Assembly (NCBI GenBank): GCA_038380435.1
Contig: JAWZYU010000011.1
Location: forward strand, 85,226,501-85,290,500
Origin: Ryuthela nishihirai
Lineage: Eukaryota; Arthropoda; Arachnida; Araneae; Heptathelidae
DNA: 64,000 bases
Reading direction: 5' to 3'
The translations under genes and the position numbers were made by a program. The notes below the pieces were generated by a model. It was not told the DNA's origin and ran no database searches. It saw only the letters and a program-made list of their open reading frames with translations. Positions 33,850 through 44,729 of this stretch are shown here, piece after piece; the first letter of the stretch is position 1; the number at the start of each line of letters is the position of its first letter.

Positions 33850-35190
33850 TTTGGTTTAACAAGTAGAGTGATAAAATGTTAAAATTGATGTATTTAAATA
33901 TTAGATTACTGAAAATATATTGGGATAATTTACTAGTTCGTACTAAATGTCTTGAATTCCAGTTGGATTTTATCTTTTTGGTTGTACCTGTGATAACTGA
34001 ACAGAAATAATCTTTATTTAATAATGAAAGGTATGATAAGCTTATTTTAAAGGCAAAAGAAAGTAAACAACGTGGGATAATCAATTTTTATCTAAACAAA
34101 ATTAATCTAGTACAACTGGATGAAACTATTGGAGAATGAGTAGAAGCAATGATTACTAAATTATAAATTAACAATATTGAAATTACTATCATCTTATTAT
34201 ATAGATCACCTAGTAAAAATATTAACTAGTTTCTAATAGACATTTCTGAATATTTATTTAAAAAAAGGCAGGAATTGAAAATTTTATTATTGTAAGTGAT
34301 ATTATTATTGATATGGTAAATACTAATAAATGTGGCTGTATATATATATTTAAATACTTTGATTGAATTTGGTTTAGAACAAATTGTTAAAGGTTTTACT
34401 AGAGAAGACGAAACATTACCTAAATTTACAAGAGCGTTACTTGATCATGTGTTGGTTAAAACAAAAGTTTTGATGCAGACCTTTATGGAATTTTAATTAC
34501 GATAAGGAAAAAAATATCAGTTCCAATGGGTTATATCTTTGAAAGAGGATTCAAACCTATGTTTTAAAAGTTATTCAAAAATTGCAAATGACACAATGGA
34601 ATGATATAGTTGACGAAGACATGAGCGCAGAATTAGTATATCAGAAAAAATTAAGCAAAATTGATGAAATCCGAAAAAATTCTTGTATTTTAAATAAGTG
34701 AATAATTGTAAAACTAAGAGAATAAGGAAAGAGTAGATTACAGATGACAATAATTTGACAATTAAAAATAAAAATAAATTATGGAAAAGAAATAAAGATA
34801 ATGTTAATAATAAAAAATATTATGGTTTATACAAAATGAAAAGAAATATAGATACTATTATAAGGAATCTAAAACGCATATTTTATGCAAATAAATTAAC
34901 AATTAACAAAGATAATAATATAAGGTTGTGTGAATTAATTAATATTATTATTGATGATAAATAAAGGATGTAAATCGACGAAAATGTTGAAAGACACTTG
35001 ATTAGAGAAAAAGCTCCAAAGAAAATTTTAAATAATTTTTTTTAAATTTTCTGTAACAACTGTTAGTGAGATGCAAACAGATTTTGTGAGGCTGAATATT
35101 ATACCATATAAAGTTCATGAAATAGTATTACATAAATAAGTATTCTATGTATTTTCCATTAGCTAGTAACTTCGATGTTGCTAATATTAT
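33850..35190 (+). mobile_element. LINE G, 5' part (endonuclease and linker), heavily decayed
   Basis: Translation in changing frames shows an endonuclease. An LNIR-type start near 33895 is followed by a 'LLYRSPSKNIN' segment near 34190-34230. A DHVLVKT end of the domain lies near 34441-34465, with the histidine of the SDH-like motif. A basic linker follows at 34755-34964 (WKRNKDNVNNKKYYGLYKMK). The RT does not follow. A compatible, equally AT-rich RT is found at 38690-40276, beyond RTE copy 5 and a Tc1 piece, so this is probably one element split by those insertions. Stops are frequent and no function is possible. Confidence 0.6.
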
Positions 35191-35765
35191 ACATACATAC
35201 ATACATATGTACAAATCCTCATGCAGCCATGGGCTTCGGAAGTCCTTACCAGAGTGTGTATAATTTTGCTCTCCACAATGTCTGTCCTCAACTACAGCTA
35301 CTGCATTTGGCCACTGTAGGCCAATTCTAACAAGGTCCTGTTTGACATTGTCTGCCCATCACATCTTATTTCTCCCCCTTTTCCTGAAGCCTTTGGGCAT
35401 ACTACTCAAAACTACCAATCCTATTTACCAATCTGCAGCTATGCATACAAACAACATGGCCAAACTCTCTGCACAAAATGTACCTAAAAGGAGGTTGATG
35501 ACTCCTTCTTCCACCTCATCATTATTTACAAAGCCAAACCATCTAATGCCCAAGTACTGCACAGCATCTAGAATCAAAGGCATCAAGTTTCTTGTTATCC
35601 TGCTTACAAAGGTCCATGTTTCACTATAATAACTAACCTTAGAAAACACCAAACTATTATACAGCATAATGGTAGTCTTTATGTGTACACGACTATTTTT
35701 TCTCTCTCCATTGATTCCTAAAAGTCCCAGCGGCAATTACTATTCTTCTATTTATCTCATACCAC

Positions 35766-35946
35766 GCTTGGCTACTGATCTAAAGGATCTGGGTTCGAGC
35801 CTCGGTTAAGACATGGACGTGTGTGTCGTTTTTCTGCTGAGGTCCTGCCATCCTTTCAGACCTTCTATTGTGGCATATAAACTGACAGGCTCCTGTCAGA
35901 CCTCTGTGGCAAGCAGCTGCTTGAGGGGGTATTTTTTTTTTTTTTT
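35766..35946 (+). repeat. tRNA-derived SINE (family 1) inside RTE copy 5
   Basis: Begins inside the tRNA-like head (GGCTACTGATCTAAAGGATC, then box B GGTTCGAGCC), so box A is missing. It ends CTGCTTGAGGGGGTA plus a T15 tract. The flanking RTE sequence (…CATACCAC / ACACATCACCAG…) reads on as in copy 4 when the SINE is removed. Confidence 0.85.
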
Positions 35947-37294
35947 ACACATCACCAGTATCTGTTACATAGTTCCCAAGAAAATTAAACTGAGTCACTT
36001 GCTCAAGAGTGCAGCCATTCAAAGCAATTGAAGCACCATCTACCTGACTAATTTCAATCACCTTAGTTTTTCTCTGTTTATCATCATACATACTCTATTA
36101 AAAGTCTCATCAACAGTACTAATGAAAGAATTAATCTCATGAACATCATAAGCCAACAGGGCCAAAACATCTACATAATCTAAATCAGAAATTTTGAAAT
36201 CGCAAGACCATTTAAGGCCAAAATCTTTCCCCTTGAAAAGAATTTCGCATTACATAATCGAAATAGAAATCCTCTAAAGAGAAAAAGAGACAAAATGCAC
36301 CCTTTATCTAATCCCAATGCTAAACCAATCGCTACAGGCCTTACCAACTCTCACACACTACTCAGTGTTATTAAAGAGAGCTTTCATTACACTAACTTGT
36401 CAGGTACTCAATATGATCTAACGATCAACCACAAATTATGTCGATGAACAGAATCAAAACCCTTTTTAAAATCTACAAAGCTAGTAACCACAGGTTTCTG
36501 AAACTTAAAGGTTTTTCAAGAATCTGCCTAAGTGAAAATATCTGATCCACACATCCGCTACCAATTCTGAATCCACATTGCACATCACGCAATTACCTGT
36601 CAACCAGATTCTTAATTCTGTTAAGCACAATCATGCAAAGAACTTTACCTGGAACAGAGAGTAGGCTGATACACCTAAAGTTATCAGAAGAACTGCAATC
36701 ACCTTTTTTGAAAATAGGGATAATAGTAGCTCTGATCCTTAGGAACAAATTCTTTATCATAAAAAATATTCAAAATTTCAGTCAGCCATGTGACAACACG
36801 AGTATTCCCAGCTCTAAGTATTTCAGTGGTGATTTCATCCATACCTGAGGATTTATGCAGTTTTAATTTAGAAATACCCAAAGCGATTTCAGTATGCAAT
36901 ATATGCCATCAACAAAGCCAGTAATGCATCTATCCTCATTACAGAAAATGGGAGTAGAAAAAATCCCATTGTTTATAATCTCTGAAATGCTCAGCCCACC
37001 TAGCCATGACAGAATACTCCCTTAAACCACCTTACCATATTTATCCCTCAAACCCTCTGTACCTATCTGTTTCTTCTCACACGAAACATTAATTGTCTCA
37101 TATATCCTTTGCTGTTGTGCTGTCTAACTGCTTCCTCTGCTTTATCAGCCAATCTATCCAGCCAAAGATTCTTATCAGTGGCTAACTGATCCTTTACACG
37201 TTAATTAAGCTAATTATAATACCGTCTTTTAGGACTAGTAGGATGTTGATTCATATTGGTCTTGCATTTCCTTCTTTCAGAAATACGTTCCATA

Positions 37295-37302
37295 GCCTAA
37301 TC
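37295..37302. repeat. 8-bp target duplication GCCTAATC (right copy 37738-37745)
   Basis: GCCTAATC is present on both sides of the hAT MITE, the exact length expected for hAT transposition. Confidence 0.95.
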
Positions 37303-37737
37303 CAGTGTCTCGCAAACTGTGTGCCGCGAGAGATTCCAAGTGTGCCACGAGAGATTTTCAAATTGACACTAGATATTCCAAAGATTTCATTTTGACTTGA
37401 CTTGTGTTATCGACGTGCTTCAATAAAAATCTTTCAGATTTTATCAACTGGGATCTTGTAAGTATTTATTAAGCTTTTTCCAAATTTTGGTATTAATTTT
37501 TGACTATTTCAAGCCAAAGAATGGACAAATATTTAAAACAAACACCGAGTTATGATTAATTATATTTATTATTATATTTATTTTAAATAAAATGCATTTA
37601 ACGAAACTTAAATTTTCCTATCAAAAATTCAAAAATTCTTTTTTAGGTGTGCCACGGAAAAAAAATTAGATTCAGTGTGCCGCGGAAGAAAAATTAGATT
37701 CAGTGTGCCGCAGAGTAAAAAGGTTTGCGAGACACTG
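37303..37737. mobile_element. Non-autonomous hAT element (Buster-like ends), 435 bp
   Basis: Perfect 15-bp inverted termini CAGTGTCTCGCAAAC (37303-37317 and 37723-37737). Subterminal GTGTGCC(A/G)CG motifs occur twice at the left end and three times at the right end. The interior is AT-rich with no transposase. The CAGTGT...GTGTGCCGCG style resembles ZBED5/Buster-type hAT termini (inference from memory of the family). Its termini differ from the CAGCGCTG end of the hAT copy at 13063, so that copy was not its driver. Confidence 0.9.
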
Positions 37738-38179
37738 GCCTAATCCATCAAATAATTTTTTTTGCTCTGTTCCTTTTTAACCAAAAGAGTACTGTTGGTC
37801 TCTAGAAAAGCCTGTTTAAACTAATCCCATTCTTTTTCAACTTCAGTAGTAAGCAAACCACAATTGTCATAATGACTAATTAGCTTATCATGGTATGCTT
37901 TGGCTACATCTGGATCCTTCAAATCTTCAGTGTTAAAAGTAAATGACTTAACCTTGGCACAACATTTCTTAAGCTTCCGTTGCAAGACACTTTTCACCAG
38001 GTAATAGTGAGACCCAATCGGTCAGAACTAGTCGTCATAAGGGGATCTCTAACTGCCCAACGATATGTTACCAACATTGGCTGTCTCATTTGTTCAGCAG
38101 CACTGAACAATATAATAAGTTCAGTAAGATAACGCCCGTCCCCACACAGCCCGCATTATTCTGCAGTATATATATGAGC

Positions 38180-38585
38180 AAAACATTCAGATTCTGCCAT
38201 GTCCAGCACGCTCGCCGGACCTTTCACCTATTAAACACGTCTGGGACATTATGGGCCGACAGCTCCAACAACACCCAAGAGGTGCGCCAACCACTGTCGC
38301 TGAAACGGAACAACGATTTCGGGCTATTTGGCTTTCTATCCCTCAGGAGGACATTACAGAGCTGTATGATATCCTTCCCCGCCGTGTTCATGAATGCATT
38401 GTTGCTTGGGGCGGTTCAACATCATACTAATTATACCACTGTAATGGGCAGGTAAAGTGGTAATTTTCCACATTTTGTTTTTGATAATGCAATCAATCGC
38501 ACATCTCAGTGCATGCTAACAGCTACTTGCGTTTCAATAAAATGGCATTAATCATTCCAAGTGTTGCAATTTTTTCCCTGTAGTG
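38180..38585 (+). mobile_element. Tc1-like transposon, 3' end
   Basis: A frame ending at TAA 38428-38430 encodes the last ~80 residues of a Tc1-type transposase. It includes CPARSPDLSPIKHVWDIMGR (the third catalytic residue region) and a C-terminal VAWGGSTSY. The 3' inverted terminus, read outward as CACTACAGGGAAAAAATTGC, ends at 38585 and is followed by TA. The 5' part is missing. Confidence 0.85.
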
Positions 38586-38689
38586 TATTTTTGATATTAC
38601 AATATTAAACCTAAATACATAAAGGAATGCAAATGTAATTTTGTGCGTGTAATAACAGTTCTTAAAAATAAAATTTTTCAAACTCGCAA

Positions 38690-40276
38690 ATCCCAAAGTT
38701 ATGAAAATTGAAATTATTCATCCGGTATATAAAATTGGATCAAAAGTAGTTTTAATAATTATAGAACAATCATTTTATTAACAATGTTTCATAAAATAAT
38801 GGAAAAATACGTTGGAGATCGCCTGCAAAAATTTCTTAATTAATAAATTTTCTGTAAAGATAGAAATTTAGGTTTAGTAAAGGTATGGGAACGTAAATCC
38901 TTTTGGTAGATATTATAAATAACATCAACATTAATTTAAATGTAGGAAGGAAATGCGTTTCGGTATTTATGGGCTTAAACAAAAGCATCTGATTCCATGA
39001 TATTGATATCTTGCTGCAAAAATTATCTTTATTTTATATTAGAGGGAATATTTTTCAATATTTTAAAAGCTACTTATACAAAGAGAAATAGTTATGAAAA
39101 TAAATGATAATTACAGTGATTAATTTCAGATCAATTTTGGAGTTACACAATGATCTATTCTCAGCCCTATGCTATTTCAAATATACATAAATGATTTAGC
39201 TAATAAGAATTTCAATAGAAAATTATATATGTATGCTGATGATACAGTGCTAATCAACTCCCATTCAGATTTAGAAACCGCTATTTGCAATCTACAGAAC
39301 GATTTTAATAAAGCAGTTAAATGGTTTGTTCTTCGTTAAACATAGTAGAATGAGAAAAAAATTTATGTATATTGGTCTCTAAACTGAATAGAATTATTAC
39401 TAAACATCAATCAATTGTTTTAGCATGGACGGTTTAGTACTTGATATATGCAATTGTCATGAAATAGAATAAGTAAATGAAATAGTTCAGCTAGGCTTGA
39501 TAATGAATTCAAAAATGAAATGGAATAATGATATTGATTGGATGTGTTCAAGACTATATTTTGTAGCATTTAAAATGAGGAAACTCAACTTTTTTTATTG
39601 ATGCACAATTAATTGTTTTAGCATATAAAGCACTTTTTGAATCTATAGTTAGATATGAATAAACATTTTAAGGTACAGCCTTAAGACAGATCTAAATAAA
39701 ATTAAAAAATACGTATTGGTAAAGGATTGTCTAAGCCAGAAGTTAAAATTTCTCTTACAACAAGATATTGTATTTTTGGTTTGTTCAAAATTTTACCTAT
39801 TGAAAGTTTATATGTTAATGTTTGTGCTATCAATAACAACTTTAATAATAGCTATAAGCAAAATGTTTGCCACGATCAGTTTACTACAAAAAAGACTATG
39901 AGTTTTTTAAAACAACCAAAATTTTATAATAATTATGGGCGAAATTCCAAAGATTATCAAATTCTCTACCTATTTAACTTGATTCCTTGAGAAATTGTAA
40001 ACTGAATTTAACATCAGAAATTGTAAAATCCTGATGTTGAATAAAAATTATTTCTGTGGTTGATGAAATGGTGATTTTTTTAAAATCGAAAATATTTATT
40101 ATTTTATTGATTTTCTTTTAATTTATTCTTTTTTTCCCTCCTTCATTTTATGTCATGATAGTAATATAAATGATAATATCTGTTGAATTCATATATATTC
40201 CTCTTAGTGGGATATTTTATGTAAAATAATTTTATAGATGATACTTTGGAAAATAAATTTGAATTTGAATTTGAAC
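38690..40276 (+). mobile_element. LINE G, 3' part (reverse transcriptase and tail), heavily decayed
   Basis: The RT starts with NYRTIILLTMFHKIMEKYVG (about 38757-38815). It continues through a motif B/C region with SPMLFQIYINDLANKNF and MYADDTVLINSHSD (39160-39265, YADD near 39233), then a thumb. The 3' end is an ATTTGAATTTGAATTTGAA tail at about 40255-40275, a short-repeat tail as in several LINE clades. Many stops. Likely the continuation of the fragment at 33850-35190. Confidence 0.65.
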
Positions 40277-40289
40277 CTCACATTTTAAG

Positions 40290-41085
40290 TAAATTAAGGT
40301 AAAGGACTAGGATATGTCATAAACTATCAATGAAGAATAGATAAAAAATTAAATCGATAACTGTTCAATTTGCTACAAGAAAAATGAATTGGGTAAATTG
40401 ACGGAAACTAAAGAAAGCTTTACGTACTAAGGAAATATATGAGGAAGCTCCCTGATGGCAACGTTTTGGTATATGATCATCTAACACAAGACAGCAAACA
40501 ATTATTATATGAAATCAAGAAATTACAGAATGGGTTACAAGTTCATATGGATGAATTACTCAAAACTAAACTTAAGAAAAACTAAAACATCTAGGGTGCT
40601 GCGAATTAAAAATAATATTGATTTAAATCTCTTACTGGATTTGTTAAATGGAAAATTAAATGCTGAGTAACGATACTGATTATGATAGTAAAATCATGAG
40701 TAATGCTACTGATTTAGAAACGTATTCTGTTTGTAACGATTATAATTTGGAATAAGAATATTAAGTCTGTATTTGTACATTGACTAATTTTTATGATAAA
40801 AAAATTGTATAAATTATGATAAGTTGTAAATACCATTAAGAGTAATATCAAAAGTATGTGAAAGAGCTTTAACTTTTATTTTATTATTATCTTTTTTTTT
40901 TCCTATTTAGTATAAACATGATATAATATAGTTTTAGCAGAGATATGGATTGATAACAATTAAGTAAAATTGTATACAAATCCTATATGTCAAACTTATG
41001 ATAAAGGTCATAATGAAAGTTGATCATGCGGAGTAATTGTGTTTATTAAGCAATCTATAAGAGTATAATGGATTTAATAACGTTT
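40290..41085 (+). pseudogene. LINE H: ORF1 end with FP-C-like domain and start of endonuclease
   Basis: Between about 40400 and 40650 the translation shows LVYDHLTQDSKQLLYEIKKL, then after a frameshift TKTSRVLRIKNNIDLNLLLD. That order matches the C-terminal 'Baculo_FP'-like domain found in ORF1 of some arthropod LINEs. After a spacer, about 40940-41070 gives an endonuclease start: a WIDNN segment and CGVIVFIKQS. Everything downstream is lost. It is similar in style to LINE G. Confidence 0.5.
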
Positions 41086-41454
41086 TTACTGCTGCGGATA
41101 ACATAGAAAGTTCTTTTTAAAATTAAATAATATAATGTTGCTTTTCACTGGCAATTTACAGGTTACATTCCTTTACAAAGAAATTTTTATATAACTCTAG
41201 ATTAAACTATAAAATATAAATAGTAATAATACCTTAGTAATAAGTAACATGAGCACTATTTAAAAGTGAATGAAACAAAAACTTTTTCAGTTGATTCAGT
41301 AAAATGATTTTAACGTGTGTCATGAAAAGTTCACTAGAAAGGCAATCAAAATACCTCTGGAATATCTATAAGAAATACAATTTAAAATGATTTAACTCCG
41401 TATATTATAGAACTAAGCACAAATAAAATTAAGCACAATATGCAGGATAACTAG
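41086..41454. other. Intron sequence, no recognised gene
   Basis: AT-rich filler between LINE H and a dispersed-repeat fragment. Nothing recognised. Confidence 0.4.
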
Positions 41455-41760
41455 AAGGACGCATATCGCATCTGGCGTACATGAGAATCTCGTTTTCAAA
41501 GAGAAAGACGTTTTTTTCCTTTACCTACTGTTTCATTCCGTAAACGTTTTAATTTGAGCCAGCGGAAAAATGCAAATAGTATTTTATTAGTAATTATACA
41601 ACATAAAAGTATTCCTCTTTTAATTCTGAAATATAAAAAGTTGCCCTTCCCCACACCTCTCTCAGAAAAATGGATAAATTATTGCTGTCAGGGGAATACC
41701 TCTTAGAAACTATCACTAATTTTTCAAATTTTTTTCTATGTATATTAATTGTAAATCTCG
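41455..41760 (+). repeat. Unclassified dispersed repeat, copy 2
   Basis: Contains CGCATATCGCATCTGGCG and CTCGTTTTCAAAG (compare 62608-62652 and 50740-50766). It then has TTATACAACATAAAA, TCTTTTAATTCT and TTGCTGTCAG blocks shared with 26570-26790. Confidence 0.6.
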
Positions 41761-43058
41761 ATAACATTTTATCACATCACATCGATAATAGACTGAAAAA
41801 CTGCGAACCTTGTGGCGGAAAGGACTTGGAGCTTAGACCTTGAAGAATGAAGACGTACTTTTGTTTCGCTTCTGGATTATTTTAGTAAACTTCTGTATCT
41901 AGTATTTTACTTAAATTTCCCATTAGCCTTAGGCGAGATCGGGTGAAAACCCCGGTGTAGCCTTTGACGGGAAGATTAGTTAGGTCTAGCTAAATTTATA
42001 CCTTAAACTGATAGGCTTTTAAGTTAGGGTTTTTCAGATTAAATTTCTCAATTCAGTTCTAATAAAGCTTAGACACCTTTAGATATTCAATACATCCTTC
42101 AATTAGTATAAGTACAAGCCAATAGCCGACCTAGAGTTCGCCGTTATTGGTTTGGAAATATACATATAATTTCTGCTCTCCAAGTAAGCTCAAAATCCTC
42201 CGTTGAGGTATTCTAATTTATAAGTTTAATATTTCCTTCTACTCGTTAGTGGAATTTTTATTACTAGTTTATCGCTATTCTTACTGTTTTTTTGTTTTAT
42301 TCTTATTAAATTTGTCTCTTTTACATATTTAATTCGTTTATTTTATTCTCAGTTTTCTAATTCTAGTTGTTTTTGATTGATTTCTGGTACTTTACAGAAA
42401 TAAATTTTTTTCAAATCCGGATTGAACCGTTTTTTTTTCGTTACTAACTAACTTCGATTTTTCAAACTTTGAAAGTTTGAATAATCACTTAATATTTACA
42501 TGACTCTAGTCTGTTTACTTGCTTAGTATCTTATTATCATCGTTTTTCACCTTTATCATCTGTTTTTTTTTTTCATTTAAAACTTCACTTGGACAATGAC
42601 ATTGAAACAGATAACACATTGAAAATTCCGGAACCTGCTTAGAATCCGACTCATTCAGAAACAAATTTAAAAACTTAAAGGTTTGATAAAGTAAAAGAAG
42701 AATAAACATTATTTTTGTTATATAATAATTTTGTTTCATTTATTTTTTTATTTATATATTTTATTAATTTTTCCATAATATAAATATTATTTTTTTTTGA
42801 ATTAAAAAATAAATTGTTTTTCTTTAAAAGAGAAATAATTTTTTTTATAAAATGTGAAAAAGGCCAGAACTTTTAAGAAACTGGACCAAAAGTTTATAAA
42901 CAATAGGTATAAGTTTAGGAGATTCAGGGCCTAAAATATTTTTAAAATATAAAGAAGTAGATATTTAGTTTCTTAAGCTTTTCTACCAATCTGGATCTTT
43001 CTGTCTTGTAAAGATCGCAGGAAAAAATTACATGCTCCAAATCATGAATTGATACAAT
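41761..43058. other. Possible 5' UTR of LINE F, otherwise unassigned
   Basis: AT-rich DNA leading to the LINE F ORF1 start. The part from about 41865 has a different, less AT-rich texture up to 42200 (for example TAGGCGAGATCGGGTGAAAA) and could be the element's untranslated leader. The element start cannot be fixed without another copy. Confidence 0.3.
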
Positions 43059-44615
43059 ATGTCTAGTTCTGACATTATTGCTTTTTCTGTCGCTGCCCGC
43101 TCAGAGAGCTGTTCCGGAAATAATCTTCCGGACCTCACAGAAACCTATGATTATCAAATCAGTGTTGAAACCAGCTATAACGCGCAAATTTGCACGTTCT
43201 TACCGACAAGAACAAACTTCTTTTTGAAGTAAATTCTAACCTGATTGATTTACCTTCTATGAAAGAGATTCCTGGCTTGTTGCCAGAAGTTCGCATCAGC
43301 TTTAATGATGCAATTGTTGAGAAGTTTTATCTCGAGAAGGACATAAACGAGCATGTCTGCTCCGAACAATGTTCTAATTACATCATTGATTTGAAGGTTG
43401 TCCAAGACAGATCTTAAGATCATGTGCACGGAATGGATACTTATTCAAAATCCGTTGCCCCCGAAGTTGCTAAAAAGCCCAAGGGAAAAGGCATTAGCAA
43501 AAACAAGACGAAGAAAGGGCACAAGCGTTTCTTTTCCCCTACTGTCGAATCTACATATGCCTCCAAAACGCTTTTTTTTCTATTTTGGAGGAGGAAATCC
43601 TTGACCCACAGGTCTCGGAAATGGAAACTGGTGGTACTCCTTTAAAAGCCAATGCTGGGAAAATTCCACCTATTATTTTGAGGTCACCCAAAAATTGGAT
43701 TGTTATACCCAGAGACCTTATTAAGATTGTTGTGGAGTCATTCACAGCTAAGACTTCTGGAGACACAGTCCGTCTTCAGACGAAGTGCTCAGATGATTAC
43801 AGGTCCTTTATTAAGTATTTTGAGACATCCAAGTTACAGTTTCATACCTATAAGCTAAAGGATGAAAAGAACTAACAGGTTGATCTCAAAAACCTCCCGT
43901 CTGACATCAATTCCGAAGACGTTCGCACTGCTCTTGGGGACCAAGGATTTACCATAATTAAAATATCCCAAATGAAGAGAGAGAAAGACAGAACTCCTAT
44001 TCCTGTCCTTTTGGCTGAATTGCCAAAAGATGCTGCTAACAAGAAGATTTATGACATCACTGATCTCTTTCATCTAAAGATCCACGTCGAAAGCTACAGG
44101 ACCAAAAAGAGCCCTACTCAATGCCACCAGTGCCAACGATATGGGCACGCTCAGAGTGGCTGTTACAATTTGCATCGCTGCGTGAAATGCGCAGGTAATC
44201 ATTTAACCAGGTACTGTCTTAGAAAGAAAGATGACAGTCCCCCTAAATGTGCTAACTACGGGCTTGGACACACCGCTAACTATAAAGGGTGTGTGCATTT
44301 CCCAAAGAAGGAAGTGGTGACAAATAATAATGTCAAACCAACTAATGTCCCTCAGAAGAAAGTTACCAACTCTACGTTAACTCCAAATCTATCCTACGCA
44401 GCTGCTGCATCCAAAAACGTAAACGCAGAAATGCCAGCATCTACAACTAACCTACTTCTAAGGAAACTAAGTCTACTTTTAAGGCAACTAAGCTTGCTTC
44501 TAAGGCGATCAAGCCTTCTGATGAACAAATGCCCATTGGTGAGCAGTTCGACGCCAACATTTTGAATGATCTTAAAGACATTTTCCTTTTATTCAAGAGT
44601 TTTAATTTTCCGTAG
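43059..44615 (+). pseudogene. LINE F ORF1 (Gag-like, triple CCHC)
   Basis: Starts at ATG 43059 (MSSSDIIAFSV). The frame shifts near 43190, 43410 and 43580, then it runs through a PRE/C2HC-type RNA-binding region. FTIIKISQMKREKDRTPIPV leads into the knuckles CHQCQRYGHAQSGC (about 44121-44162), CVKCAGNHLTRYC and CANYGLGHTANYKGC. In the third knuckle a Tyr replaces the second Cys. A Lys/Thr/Ala-rich tail ends at TAG 44613-44615. In Jockey-clade elements this protein binds the element RNA. Confidence 0.75.
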
Positions 44616-44729
44616 ATGCTATTTACTGTCAAGTTTTTTATGGCCGACTATCAGAAAGCCAATGGCCTGATGGCCAGATTTACAATTGGCATGAAAGCTT
44701 TTGATACTATACTCTCAACTTTTATCTCA

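Larger units (their letters stand above)
35191..38035 (-). mobile_element. RTE-like LINE copy 5, with SINE and hAT MITE inside
   Basis: Minus-strand copy. The 5' portion starts in the end of the endonuclease near 38030 (GTAATAGTGAGACC matches other copies). The linker and RT are at 35950-37290. The catalytic box is degraded to Tyr-Val-Asp-Val near 36170. The 3' end at about 35220 (complement GGACTTCCGAAGCCCATGGC) is followed by an ATGT repeat tail (35190-35212). A SINE sits at 35766-35946 and a hAT MITE at 37303-37737, both flanked by RTE sequence that continues on the other side. Confidence 0.75.

Noticed and set aside
38090..38455. 121-codon plus-strand frame
   Set aside because: The true Tc1 transposase frame is another one in the same region (ending 38430), with the SPDLSPIKHVWD motif.
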